From contig JAZQNN010000023.1 in NCBI GenBank assembly GCA_045627365.1, positions 1 to 15,665 on the forward strand: a DNA stretch of 15,665 nucleotides, in the 5' to 3' direction. The notes beneath the pieces are model-generated. The model was not told the DNA's origin. It saw only the letters and a list, made by a program, of their open reading frames with translations, and searched no databases. Numbering within the stretch: the first letter of the stretch is position 1; every line of letters starts with the position of its first letter. This document shows positions 7,189-14,266 of this stretch, in pieces. The translations under genes were made by a program, and so were the position numbers. The DNA is from RGIG5612 sp045627365. GTDB taxonomy: Bacteria; Bacillota; Clostridia; Lachnospirales; Lachnospiraceae.

Positions 7189-8256
7189 TCAGTCGTTCGT
7201 CGGAACCAGAACAACCTTGGCGTCCGTTCCGTTAAGACTGTTGATAAAACCTTTCTCATACTCAGCCATCGGCAAAACAGAGGTAATGATAGATGAAAGA
7301 TCCAACTGGCCTCTTTCTGCCAATGCAATACACTGTTTCCAGGACTCAGTGTTGTATCCCATATGTCCTCTCAGAGTGATCGCACGCTCTGTGAGCATGT
7401 TGATGCTGCAGTTAAGCGGCTTTGCGTTAAGACCTACGCGAACGATTATTCCCTCGTTGCGAACTGCACGCATAGCCGGCTCCATGATTGAAGGGTGTCC
7501 GACTGCATCGATAACAACAGCAATGCCTTCAGGTCCTGCTATTTCTCTTGCCTTCATAGCGATATCTTCGCCTGAATCGCTCTCGAGCCAATGTGTTGCG
7601 CCGTACTTTTCGCCGATTTCTTTCCTTACGCCTCTGTTCTCTGCAAGGCCTACAAGGATTATCTTAGATGCGCCTGCGATTTTGGCCATCTGTGTCGACA
7701 GAAGTCCGAGCGGACCCGGTCCCCAGATAAGGACTGTATCTCCGGCCTTTACTCCGGCTTCCTGGATAACTGCCTTATATGAGTTAGCAGCCGGCTCCAG
7801 TACTGTTGCCTCAGGGAATGAGATCGAATCCGGAAGCTTGTACAAAGCGTTCGGATATATTCTCAAAATATCGCCCGGGATCTTTACGTAGTCGGTAAAA
7901 CCGCCGTCCAGTGTGCATCCGAGGATCTCCCTCTGCTCGCAGTTAACGAAATTGCCTTTTGCGCATGAAGGGCAAACTCCGCACGCATATCCGGTATTTT
8001 CAGAAACCACTCTGTCTCCAACTTTCCAGTCACCGGCAACTCTTTCACCTATTTCAGCTATTGTTCCTGCGAATTCATGTCCTACGACCAGCGGATATCC
8101 GTGTTTTGATCCGATTGCGCCGGTGTAAAAATGCAGATCTCCTCCGCATATGCCGACTGCTTCGACTTTAAGCAGAATATCATCCGGTCCGATAACGGGC
8201 TTCGGAACATCAAGCCATTCCAGCTTTCCAAGTTCAGTTAATACTACAGCCTTCAT
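7189..8256 (-). CDS. Zinc-dependent medium-chain alcohol/polyol dehydrogenase
   Basis: A 355-residue MDR enzyme of the sorbitol/threonine dehydrogenase group. Catalytic zinc ligands are C37 (GICGGDLH), H60-E61 (GHEFAG) and probably E154 (LEPAAN). Structural zinc is held by C92, C95, C98 and C106. GPGPLG (179-184) is the Rossmann loop. After the second Rossmann strand there is a Gly (G203, LVGLAENR) where NAD-specific relatives have Asp, so NADP may be the cofactor (inference). It should oxidise a sugar alcohol or hydroxyl to a ketone, or the reverse. AAGGAGG (8266-8272) is 9 nt before the ATG at 8256; an in-frame TTG at 8265 abuts that box and is rejected. The ATG overlaps the TGA of the preceding gene (ATGA), so translation is coupled. 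Confidence 0.93.
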   Translation of the reverse strand: MKAVVLTELGKLEWLDVPKPVIGPDDILLKVEAVGICGGDLHFYTGAIGSKHGYPLVVGHEFAGTIAEIGERVAGDWKVGDRVVSENTGYACGVCPSCAKGNFVNCEQREILGCTLDGGFTDYVKIPGDILRIYPNALYKLPDSISFPEATVLEPAANSYKAVIQEAGVKAGDTVLIWGPGPLGLLSTQMAKIAGASKIILVGLAENRGVRKEIGEKYGATHWLESDSGEDIAMKAREIAGPEGIAVVIDAVGHPSIMEPAMRAVRNEGIIVRVGLNAKPLNCSINMLTERAITLRGHMGYNTESWKQCIALAERGQLDLSSIITSVLPMAEYEKGFINSLNGTDAKVVLVPTND

Positions 8257-9323
8257 TTGGAGCAACCTCCTTCAACACCGAAAATCAAAGCTCCCCTGGT
8301 TGCAAATCCTTCTTTTTCAAATACCGACCTATCCATAACACTTTCAGGTGTTATTCCCTGAAGGTACTGAAGAATATACTTGGTCAGTTCAGCCGAATGT
8401 ATATCGTCTCTTTCAACACATAATCCGCTCTGGTGAGGTGTCATGATCAGACGATCCTCATCGATCGTGAACCATCTGCTGTCTGCAGGAAGCGGCTCGT
8501 CCCAGAATACATCGAGGGCAGCGTTTCTGATCTTTCCTGTTGACAGTGCCTCAAAAAGGGCATCCTCATCTACAAGTGCAGCTCTTGCCGTGTTAATAAA
8601 TGTTGCGGTCGGCTTCAGAAGAGCGATCTCATCTTTGCCGATCATGCCGGTAGTCTCAGGCGTAACACGTGCCATCAGAACGAAGAAATCAGCACTTGAT
8701 AAAACAGTGTTCAGATCGGCCAGTTCAACGCCCATTTGGGCCATTGCATCCTTGTTTACGTATGGATCGTATCCGATTACCTTCATACCGAAAGCAAGGC
8801 CTAACTGCGCGATTTCGCGGCCATTTCTTCCAAGTCCGGCTATACCCAGAGTCTTGCCGTTAAGAAGTCCAAGTCCACGCTCGGTAACAGCCAGAAGTTC
8901 CTTGAATTTATCAGGCTTATCCTTGTCCCAATATCCTTCGCGAACGCAGCGGCTGCTCTTGACTATTCTCCTGTTGAGAGCCAGCATTAATGCAAATGTT
9001 TCCTCTGCGACCGGTTTAATGCATCTGCCCAGACTGTGGACGACCGGAATGCCGGCTTCTGTTGCGGCCTTAATATCGATATTCTCTTCAGGGCCGTCTC
9101 TTTCGCTGGCTATCAGCTTCAGGTCCGGACATTTCTTGAGCAGATCTTCATCGATCTGTTCATATGAAACGATCAGGATATCTGTTCCCTGAAGTTCTTC
9201 AATCAACTGTTCTCTTGGCACATAAATACGATTAGCTGTATCTCCGCCGCACTTGATTGACATATGCTGTCCAAGTGTCTCGAGATACTGATCTGTAATG
9301 TGCGATGTGCAAAATGCTTTCAA
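8253..9323 (-). CDS. D-2-hydroxyacid dehydrogenase family protein
   Basis: A 356-residue NAD-dependent dehydrogenase related to phosphoglycerate, glyoxylate/hydroxypyruvate and formate dehydrogenases. GLGRNG (163-168) with D186 downstream is the NAD site. Catalytic residues are R247 (NTARAALVD), E276 (DVFWDEP) and H297 (MTPHQSG). The first two motifs differ slightly from the common NTARG and DVFxxEP forms, but all three catalytic residues are present. It would interconvert a 2-oxo and a 2-hydroxy acid, or act on a sugar-derived lactone or aldehyde. The start is TTG at 9323, preceded at 8 nt by AGGAGG (9332-9337); the first in-frame ATG is 20 codons later and would cut the N-terminal fold. It begins 1 bp after the permease stop. 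Its presence suggests an oxidised (sugar-acid) intermediate in the pathway. Confidence 0.9.
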   Translation of the reverse strand: MKAFCTSHITDQYLETLGQHMSIKCGGDTANRIYVPREQLIEELQGTDILIVSYEQIDEDLLKKCPDLKLIASERDGPEENIDIKAATEAGIPVVHSLGRCIKPVAEETFALMLALNRRIVKSSRCVREGYWDKDKPDKFKELLAVTERGLGLLNGKTLGIAGLGRNGREIAQLGLAFGMKVIGYDPYVNKDAMAQMGVELADLNTVLSSADFFVLMARVTPETTGMIGKDEIALLKPTATFINTARAALVDEDALFEALSTGKIRNAALDVFWDEPLPADSRWFTIDEDRLIMTPHQSGLCVERDDIHSAELTKYILQYLQGITPESVMDRSVFEKEGFATRGALIFGVEGGCSK

Positions 9324-9324
9324 T

Positions 9325-10314
9325 TTATTCTCCTCCTGCGGAATGATCCGTATTTAGTTTCTGTTGCTGTATCTTTTTTCCGCCTATTTCTTTCTCACTC
9401 AATCTGACAGTGATGAACAGGATAAGCATAAGAACGATACCTCTTGCTGATTCTGTTACCTGTGTTGATGTGAGTCCGATGAGAACCATGCCGTTCTTGA
9501 TGATTGAGATCGTAACTGAACCGATAATGAGTTTTTCGATCTTCGCGCTGTAACCACCTGTTACTAAAACGCCTCCGAGGAAGATACCCATTACTACCTC
9601 GATCTCCATATTGGTTCCCATGGTGTTCGTGGTTCCGCCGGTCTTGGCAACTACGAAAAGACCTGCTATTGCTGCAAACACTGAAGACAGTAAGAACGCC
9701 TTCATCTTGATTGCCTTTACCGGAAGTCCGATACTGATCGCAACATTCTCGTTTTCACCTATGGCCTTGCAGCTCTCACCGAATTTGGTGTACTCAAGAA
9801 GATAGTAAGCAAAAGCCACCAGTATAATCAACGCCGGGATCTTTATGTATGTTTTTCCGAGAACCTGGATGGTCTTGGTAGCATAGAAAAGTCCTTCCGT
9901 GGACTGAATGTAGTTAATAAGTCCTCTTATACCTATAAGCATTGCAAGAGTAGTCATGAATGACGGCACTCTCAGCCTCGTTACGAGGAATCCGTTCAGC
10001 AGTCCCTGTACAGCTCCGATAACCGGTACAAGAATGAAGAACAACCAGTCCGGGAATCCCCATCCGGTGATCATAGCCGCCGCAACAACTGTGGAAATAC
10101 CGAGTGTCGTTCCTACTGACATGTCCGCTCCGCCGGTTGCAACTACGAAGATCGTTCCGAGTCCGGCAATGAGTGTTATGAATGTCTGATCAAAAAGCGA
10201 GCCCAGGTTGAATGATGAAGCCATGGCGCCTTTTGACATTATTACGAAAAACAGGAAGATGGCTACCATCAGGCAAAGTGGTACGATAATGTTTAATTCA
10301 ACTTTTTTCTTCAT
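9325..10314 (-). CDS. Sugar ABC transporter permease (RbsC/AraH type), second of two
   Basis: A 329-residue integral membrane protein with about eight to ten hydrophobic segments. The family stretch GGADMSVGTTLGIS is near residues 61-74, and the cytoplasmic loop AIGENENVAISIGL couples to the ATPase. The Lys/Glu-rich C-terminal tail is cytoplasmic. It forms the membrane channel of a type II carbohydrate importer, probably as a heterodimer with the permease at 11819-12784. GAGGTGAT lies 6 nt before the ATG, and the start overlaps the ATPase stop by one base (TAATG), so translation is coupled. Confidence 0.93.
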   Translation of the reverse strand: MKKKVELNIIVPLCLMVAIFLFFVIMSKGAMASSFNLGSLFDQTFITLIAGLGTIFVVATGGADMSVGTTLGISTVVAAAMITGWGFPDWLFFILVPVIGAVQGLLNGFLVTRLRVPSFMTTLAMLIGIRGLINYIQSTEGLFYATKTIQVLGKTYIKIPALIILVAFAYYLLEYTKFGESCKAIGENENVAISIGLPVKAIKMKAFLLSSVFAAIAGLFVVAKTGGTTNTMGTNMEIEVVMGIFLGGVLVTGGYSAKIEKLIIGSVTISIIKNGMVLIGLTSTQVTESARGIVLMLILFITVRLSEKEIGGKKIQQQKLNTDHSAGGE

Positions 10315-11819
10315 TAGACCATCACCTCGATTACTTTCTCTTCAGTAAAGTCAACGCCTCTGGCGATTTCTTTAGCTATTTTTCCGTTATTGAAAACCAG
10401 CAGCCTGTCACTCATTCCGAGTGCTTCTGTCAGCTCATCCGAAATAAGTAAGATCGCAAGGCCTTTTTCCTTTGCTTCTCTCATAAGCTGATAGATATAA
10501 GCCTTTACGCCGACGTCAACGCCTCGTGTCGGGCAGTCAAGAATAAGCAGATCAAGGTCTTTGGTCATCCATCTGCCAAGGTTGACCTTCTGTTTGTTAC
10601 CTCCTGACAGACTTGAAAGCCTCTGATAGATGCCCTGGCAGCGAACCTTATAATCGAGTCTGGTCTGGTCTGCCAGTTTGGCTCTCTTTTTCTTGGAAAG
10701 GAATCCCATGCTGCTTTCGATCTCATTCATCGACGGCAGCGCCATATTGTCAAAAATACGGCTGTTAAGCATCAGGCCTTCGCCGTCTCTTTCCTTAGGA
10801 ACGTAAGCCATTTTGTTCTTAAGGGCCACCTGAGAATTGTTGACATCCAGATTCTTCTGAACCAGCGTTACCTTACCTTTTCTGTCTTCGGTCAGTCCGT
10901 AGATTGCCTTGCCGACAGTGTGAATTCCTGAATCACTCAGTCCGCACAGTCCGACGATCTCTCCTGCGTAAACATCGAAACTTACATCTGAGATCTCATT
11001 CTTAACGGTAAGATCTTTTACGCTGAGAATTACGTCGTCCATTCGGCTCGGCTCGTTATCGCTACGATAATATTCGCCTTCGATATTTCGGCCAACCATC
11101 ATTCTCTTTACTTCATCCGCTGTAACCTTATCGCTCTCGACGGTATCAACAACAACACCGTCTCTGAGGATAGTAAGCGTATCTGAAAGCTCGATCGCTT
11201 CTTCCAGGTCGTGGGAAATAAGAATTACGGTTCTTCCCATTTCCTTGTAACGGTTGATAATTTCATACAGCACCTTTCTGTTGTTAAGAGAAAGTGCCTG
11301 AGTAACTTCATCAAGGATCAGGATCTCAGGATCGATCGAGAGTGCTCTGATCAACTCAATGACTTTTCGTGTCTCAACACTCATCGTGCTGGTCAGCCTG
11401 TTAAACGGAATAGCCGGAAGTCCCCATTCCTTGGAGATCTCTTTAATACAATTATTCATTGCCCTTGTGTCAAGAATACCGGCTTTGGTATACTGCTGAG
11501 TCCTTCCGAGGAATACATTGATATTTGCCGGAAGAGTACCGATAACACCGAACTCCTGAACAACGATTCCGATACCGCGGTCGTTGGCTTCAAGCGGTGT
11601 CTTCGGTGCGTAATCTTCACCGAAAAGAGTTATCTTTCCTGAATCGAAAGGATACATACCCGAAATCTGAGAAAGCAATGTTGATTTGCCGGAACCGTTC
11701 TCACCGATAAGACCTCTTATTTCACCTTTTCTGACGGTGAAATCAATGTCGATATTAGCCTTGGTCGTTCCAAATGATTTGCAAAGCTTTTCTGTTTTAA
11801 GAGCGATATCACCTGCCAT
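10314..11819 (-). CDS. Sugar ABC transporter ATP-binding protein with two NBDs (RbsA/MglA type)
   Basis: A 501-residue fused double ATPase, standard length for RbsA relatives. The first domain has Walker A GENGSGKST (39-47), Q-loop Q88, a degenerate signature around MSVETRK (146-152), Walker B ILILDE (166-171) and H203. The second domain has a Walker A-like GLCGLSDSG (290-298) with no P-loop lysine, an intact signature LSGGNKQ (404-410), and Walker B LLILDC (424-429), where the catalytic Glu is Cys429. The intact site therefore pairs NBD1 Walker motifs with the NBD2 signature; the other site is probably inactive. It energises sugar import through the two permeases. The ATG at 11819 overlaps the preceding stop (TAATG), with AAAGGAG upstream. 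Confidence 0.95.
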   Translation of the reverse strand: MAGDIALKTEKLCKSFGTTKANIDIDFTVRKGEIRGLIGENGSGKSTLLSQISGMYPFDSGKITLFGEDYAPKTPLEANDRGIGIVVQEFGVIGTLPANINVFLGRTQQYTKAGILDTRAMNNCIKEISKEWGLPAIPFNRLTSTMSVETRKVIELIRALSIDPEILILDEVTQALSLNNRKVLYEIINRYKEMGRTVILISHDLEEAIELSDTLTILRDGVVVDTVESDKVTADEVKRMMVGRNIEGEYYRSDNEPSRMDDVILSVKDLTVKNEISDVSFDVYAGEIVGLCGLSDSGIHTVGKAIYGLTEDRKGKVTLVQKNLDVNNSQVALKNKMAYVPKERDGEGLMLNSRIFDNMALPSMNEIESSMGFLSKKKRAKLADQTRLDYKVRCQGIYQRLSSLSGGNKQKVNLGRWMTKDLDLLILDCPTRGVDVGVKAYIYQLMREAKEKGLAILLISDELTEALGMSDRLLVFNNGKIAKEIARGVDFTEEKVIEVMV

Positions 11820-12784
11820 TATTTAACCACTCCTTTCACGTTACGCTGTGCAACAATACCAAAGATGACAACCAGTACTCCCAGGATAAGGTCCTGAAGA
11901 GTTCCTGACGGAACATTCAGCATTGTCAGTATATTGAAAACCATATAGATGAACAGAGCGCAGAAAGGAACCGCGATGATGATGTTGATCCTCTTCTGTA
12001 AAACCTGTGCAAGAAGAACGGTTGCAATAGGCTGGAAGTTTACATTCAGTGTCTGAAGACCGGTCATTGCAAATACACGCGCTGCGTAGCTCTCACGAAT
12101 AAATCCGGAGCAGCCAACCAATACGCCGCAAACGATTCCTGTAAGGATAAGAGTTTTGCTGCGATTGATACCCATGGTCTTGGCAACAGCAGGATTGCCT
12201 CCCAATGCGCGCACATTCATGCCCAGTGATGTTTTGTTGTAAATGATGTATGTAAATACGACGCCCACGATCAGTAATACATATATCCAAGGAGCTCTTC
12301 CGAGCGATCTGTACTGTTCTTCCAGCGTTACTACAACTTTGGATTGCTCGTTCAGAATGTATGTATAAAGAGCAGCTACCGATTCATATAACATCATCAT
12401 GCCCAGGCCGGCGATCCATGACGGGATCTTGGCCCATGCGAAAATGCAGTAGTTGATCAGCATAAGGATCACACCAAGTGTGATTCCACCGATCAGAACT
12501 CCCGGTATGCCCAAACGATTACCAAGTTCACCTGCCGCATATACGCAAAGTATCATTGCGGCGCCAATAGACAAATCCATATATCCAAGTGCAAATACAA
12601 AGCACAGTGCCCAGGCCATGAATGATGCCATTACTGCATTTGTACATATGGAGTTGATATTTACTATGGTTAAAAACTTTCCACCTATGTATATGTTGAA
12701 TAAAACCGCCAACAGTATAACCACTGCAGCAATGATCAGCAGCGTTAATATGTCTTTTTTTCTAGAATTTTCTGTATCAGCCAA
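11819..12784 (-). CDS. Sugar ABC transporter permease (RbsC type), first of two
   Basis: A 321-residue membrane protein of the ribose/galactoside permease family. The conserved stretch GYMDLSIGAAMIL is near residues 67-79, and the ATPase-coupling loop ALGGNPAVAKTMGINRSKT is in the middle. About eight to ten hydrophobic segments are visible. The start is TTG at 12784, the only usable start in frame, because an in-frame TGA lies three codons upstream. The nearest Shine-Dalgarno, AGAGGAGA (12795-12802), is 10 nt away, longer than usual, so initiation may be weak. The gene follows the binding-protein gene after a 96-bp gap with a strong hairpin. It acts with the ATPase and the second permease. 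Confidence 0.92.
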   Translation of the reverse strand: MADTENSRKKDILTLLIIAAVVILLAVLFNIYIGGKFLTIVNINSICTNAVMASFMAWALCFVFALGYMDLSIGAAMILCVYAAGELGNRLGIPGVLIGGITLGVILMLINYCIFAWAKIPSWIAGLGMMMLYESVAALYTYILNEQSKVVVTLEEQYRSLGRAPWIYVLLIVGVVFTYIIYNKTSLGMNVRALGGNPAVAKTMGINRSKTLILTGIVCGVLVGCSGFIRESYAARVFAMTGLQTLNVNFQPIATVLLAQVLQKRINIIIAVPFCALFIYMVFNILTMLNVPSGTLQDLILGVLVVIFGIVAQRNVKGVVK

Positions 12785-12824
12785 ATTAAATCACTCTCCT
12801 CTTTTGGGGGTGTTTCTTTAAAGA

Positions 12825-12857
12825 GGAGGCAATGCCCTTGCACAGGGCATTGCCTCC
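12825..12857 (-). other. Perfect 14-bp hairpin between binding-protein and permease genes
   Basis: GGAGGCAATGCCCT (12825-12838) and AGGGCATTGCCTCC (12844-12857) pair fully around a 5-nt loop. In the direction of transcription it is followed only by TCTTT, a short U-run, so it is a leaky terminator or 3'-stabilising structure rather than a full stop. Such hairpins after binding-protein genes usually raise binding-protein mRNA relative to the membrane genes. Confidence 0.75.
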
Positions 12858-12880
12858 CGATTGCAGAGATAATTTGTTAA

Positions 12881-14053
12881 TTATTTCTTCATATCCATTG
12901 ATGACTGAAGAGACCAATTGTTGATAAGATCCTGATAATCTTTGTAAGTTACATCAGGGTTGTATCTCCAAAGGAGCTTTCTGTAGCCTTCTACGCTGAA
13001 CGGGTTCTCGTCGATGAAGTTCTTCTCGTAATCATCAACGTTGTCCTTGGTAATAAGGAAGTTAACCAGGTCGGTATTGATAGGAGCCTGTCCGTTCTCA
13101 TCAAGGATTGGATGTCCGTCAAGGTAATTCTGGATAAGTGCAGATGTAAGTGTGCAAACGATACCTGCGCCACCGTCGCCTTCAAGGCTGCCGTCTCTTA
13201 CCATTGTAAGAAGGTCTTTGTCAAGGTCTGTGGTGAAGTTAGGGATATCGATGCCCATGTTCTGCTGAGCTGCAATAGCGCCACCTGCGAATACAGATGT
13301 TGAGCAGTAGAAGCAATCTGCGTCTGGGTTAGCTGCAAGAATGTCAGATGCCTTTGTAGTTGCCTCTGGAGGGCCAGAGCAACGAGCGCAAGCGAGAACT
13401 ACACCGCCGGCTTTTTCAAAAGCTTCTTTGAATCCGCCAAGTCTTCCATCATGTGCTGGCTCTCCGACAGATGCGCCAAGCGTAAGGGCTTTCTTGTAGC
13501 CAAGAGATGCTACATATTCACCCATCTGATATCCAACGTCCCATGCGTTTGCACCGAATGAACCAACGAAGTATGGGTTAGCTCTCAGTGTCTCATACTG
13601 TTCCTCAAGAGGAGTCTGATCCGGAATACCGAAAGGCATCTTAGCCTGTTCGCAGATCTCAGATACAGTATAATGAAGTGTTGGGAATGCTCCATAGTAG
13701 ATAATGCCATCTACATCACCAGCAGCGCAAAGGCTTCTAATATTAGCTAACATTGTCTCCGACGTGAATTCTGCACTAACTGTGTCGAATACATTGCCTT
13801 CCGCAGCATTTACTACGCCAAACTTGGACATATCAACATAGTAGTTGATCATCCAGTCGTCGCCCAGTCTTGCGTAAACGATCTTGTGATCTTCAAGTTC
13901 TGCTGGCTCTCCGCCTTTGTTCTCTTCAGCCTTTGTTTCCTGTTTTTCGGTAGCCTTCGGGGTTGTCTCCGCAGGTTTCTTTTCACCGCAAGCGGTGAAC
14001 AGCAGCAGGCATGCAAGAACGAAAGAAACGATAACTGTCAATTTCTTTGCCAT
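12881..14053 (-). CDS. Sugar ABC transporter substrate-binding lipoprotein (type 1 periplasmic-binding family)
   Basis: A 390-residue secreted lipoprotein. Basic KK at 3-4, a hydrophobic core, and FTAC with lipidated C22 form a type II signal. A charged Thr/Pro/Glu/Lys linker (about 24-54) tethers it to the membrane. The rest (55-390) resembles the RbsB/type 1 sugar-binding fold, but its first strand (KIVYARLGDDWMINYY) departs from the usual consensus, so the ligand may be unusual. It has two CxxC pairs, C222/C225 and C247/C250, plus C109, C134 and C300; this is rare in the family. GGAGG lies 6-7 nt before the ATG. It is the first gene of the twelve-gene operon and delivers substrate to the RbsABC-type transporter. 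Ligand cannot be read from sequence. Confidence 0.9.
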   Translation of the reverse strand: MAKKLTVIVSFVLACLLLFTACGEKKPAETTPKATEKQETKAEENKGGEPAELEDHKIVYARLGDDWMINYYVDMSKFGVVNAAEGNVFDTVSAEFTSETMLANIRSLCAAGDVDGIIYYGAFPTLHYTVSEICEQAKMPFGIPDQTPLEEQYETLRANPYFVGSFGANAWDVGYQMGEYVASLGYKKALTLGASVGEPAHDGRLGGFKEAFEKAGGVVLACARCSGPPEATTKASDILAANPDADCFYCSTSVFAGGAIAAQQNMGIDIPNFTTDLDKDLLTMVRDGSLEGDGGAGIVCTLTSALIQNYLDGHPILDENGQAPINTDLVNFLITKDNVDDYEKNFIDENPFSVEGYRKLLWRYNPDVTYKDYQDLINNWSLQSSMDMKK

Positions 14054-14089
14054 AATGTACCTCCAATTTTAATGTGTTTTTGGTTGCTT

Positions 14090-14111
14090 AAGGGATCTGT
14101 CGGAATCCCTT
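14090..14111 (-). other. Leader hairpin upstream of the operon
   Basis: AAGGGAT (14090-14096) and ATCCCTT (14105-14111) form a 7-bp stem with an 8-nt loop in the 5' leader of the binding-protein mRNA. A second short stem, GTGGA/TCCAC (14117-14129), lies just upstream. No U-run follows in the minus direction, so these are not terminators for the operon. They may affect leader stability or protein binding. Confidence 0.45.
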
Positions 14112-14136
14112 TTTTTGTGGAAAATCCACCAAAAAG

Positions 14137-14165
14137 ATGATAGCACACTTCCTTTTATGTGAAAA
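14137..14165 (-). promoter_or_regulatory. Predicted sigma-70-type promoter of the sugar operon
   Basis: On the minus strand, -35 TTTTCA (14160-14165) and -10 TATCAT (14137-14142) are 17 nt apart. The -10 box is preceded by TG-N, making it an extended -10, which can offset the poor -35. Transcription would start near 14130, giving a leader of about 77 nt before the ATG at 14053. It lies downstream of the MFS terminator, so the operon is an independent unit. Confidence 0.55.
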
Positions 14166-14167
14166 AT

Positions 14168-14200
14168 TGCAAAAAGGTATCAACATATGGCTTTTTTGCA
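14168..14200. promoter_or_regulatory. Inverted repeat upstream of the -35, possible regulator-binding site
   Basis: TGCAAAAA (14168-14175) and TTTTTGCA (14193-14200) are perfect 8-nt inverted arms 17 nt apart. The repeat lies immediately upstream of the predicted -35 box (about -38 to -70), a position typical of an activator site. No operon-specific regulator is visible except the LysR gene at the right edge, whose link to this site is only a guess. Confidence 0.45.
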
Positions 14201-14219
14201 TAGGTGATTTCGCGTATGT

Positions 14220-14249
14220 AAAAAAGCCGGCTCTGAGCCGGCTTTTTTT
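14220..14249 (-). terminator. Rho-independent terminator of the MFS gene
   Basis: AGCCGGCT (14225-14232) and AGCCGGCT (14236-14243), self-complementary arms, form a GC-rich stem with a CTG loop. It is flanked by six A on the left and seven T on the right, so it works in both directions; on the minus strand the U-run follows the stem. It begins 17 bp after the MFS stop codon at 14267 and separates that gene from the sugar operon. Confidence 0.9.
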
Positions 14250-14266
14250 GCGGAAATATGTTTCAT

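Noticed and set aside
7217..7891. 224-codon open frame on the plus strand
   Set aside because: It is antisense to the dehydrogenase and has no family motifs; it is explained by codon bias of the real gene.
8257..8265. TTG start three codons upstream for the alcohol dehydrogenase
   Set aside because: It directly abuts the AAGGAGG box, which is correctly spaced for the ATG at 8256; that ATG also forms the ATGA overlap.
8443..9192. 249-codon open frame on the plus strand
   Set aside because: It is a Ser/Arg-rich translation antisense to the hydroxyacid dehydrogenase, with no motifs.
369..14053. myo-Inositol (iol) operon
   Set aside because: FGGY kinase, split transketolase and Zn dehydrogenase do not match IolC, IolD or IolG; only the aldolase (IolJ-like) and a TIM barrel are shared.
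14090..14116. Plus-strand rho-independent terminator (AAGGGAT stem followed by seven T)
   Set aside because: No plus-strand gene reads into it, and the stem is short with an 8-nt loop; it is better viewed as leader structure of the minus-strand operon.
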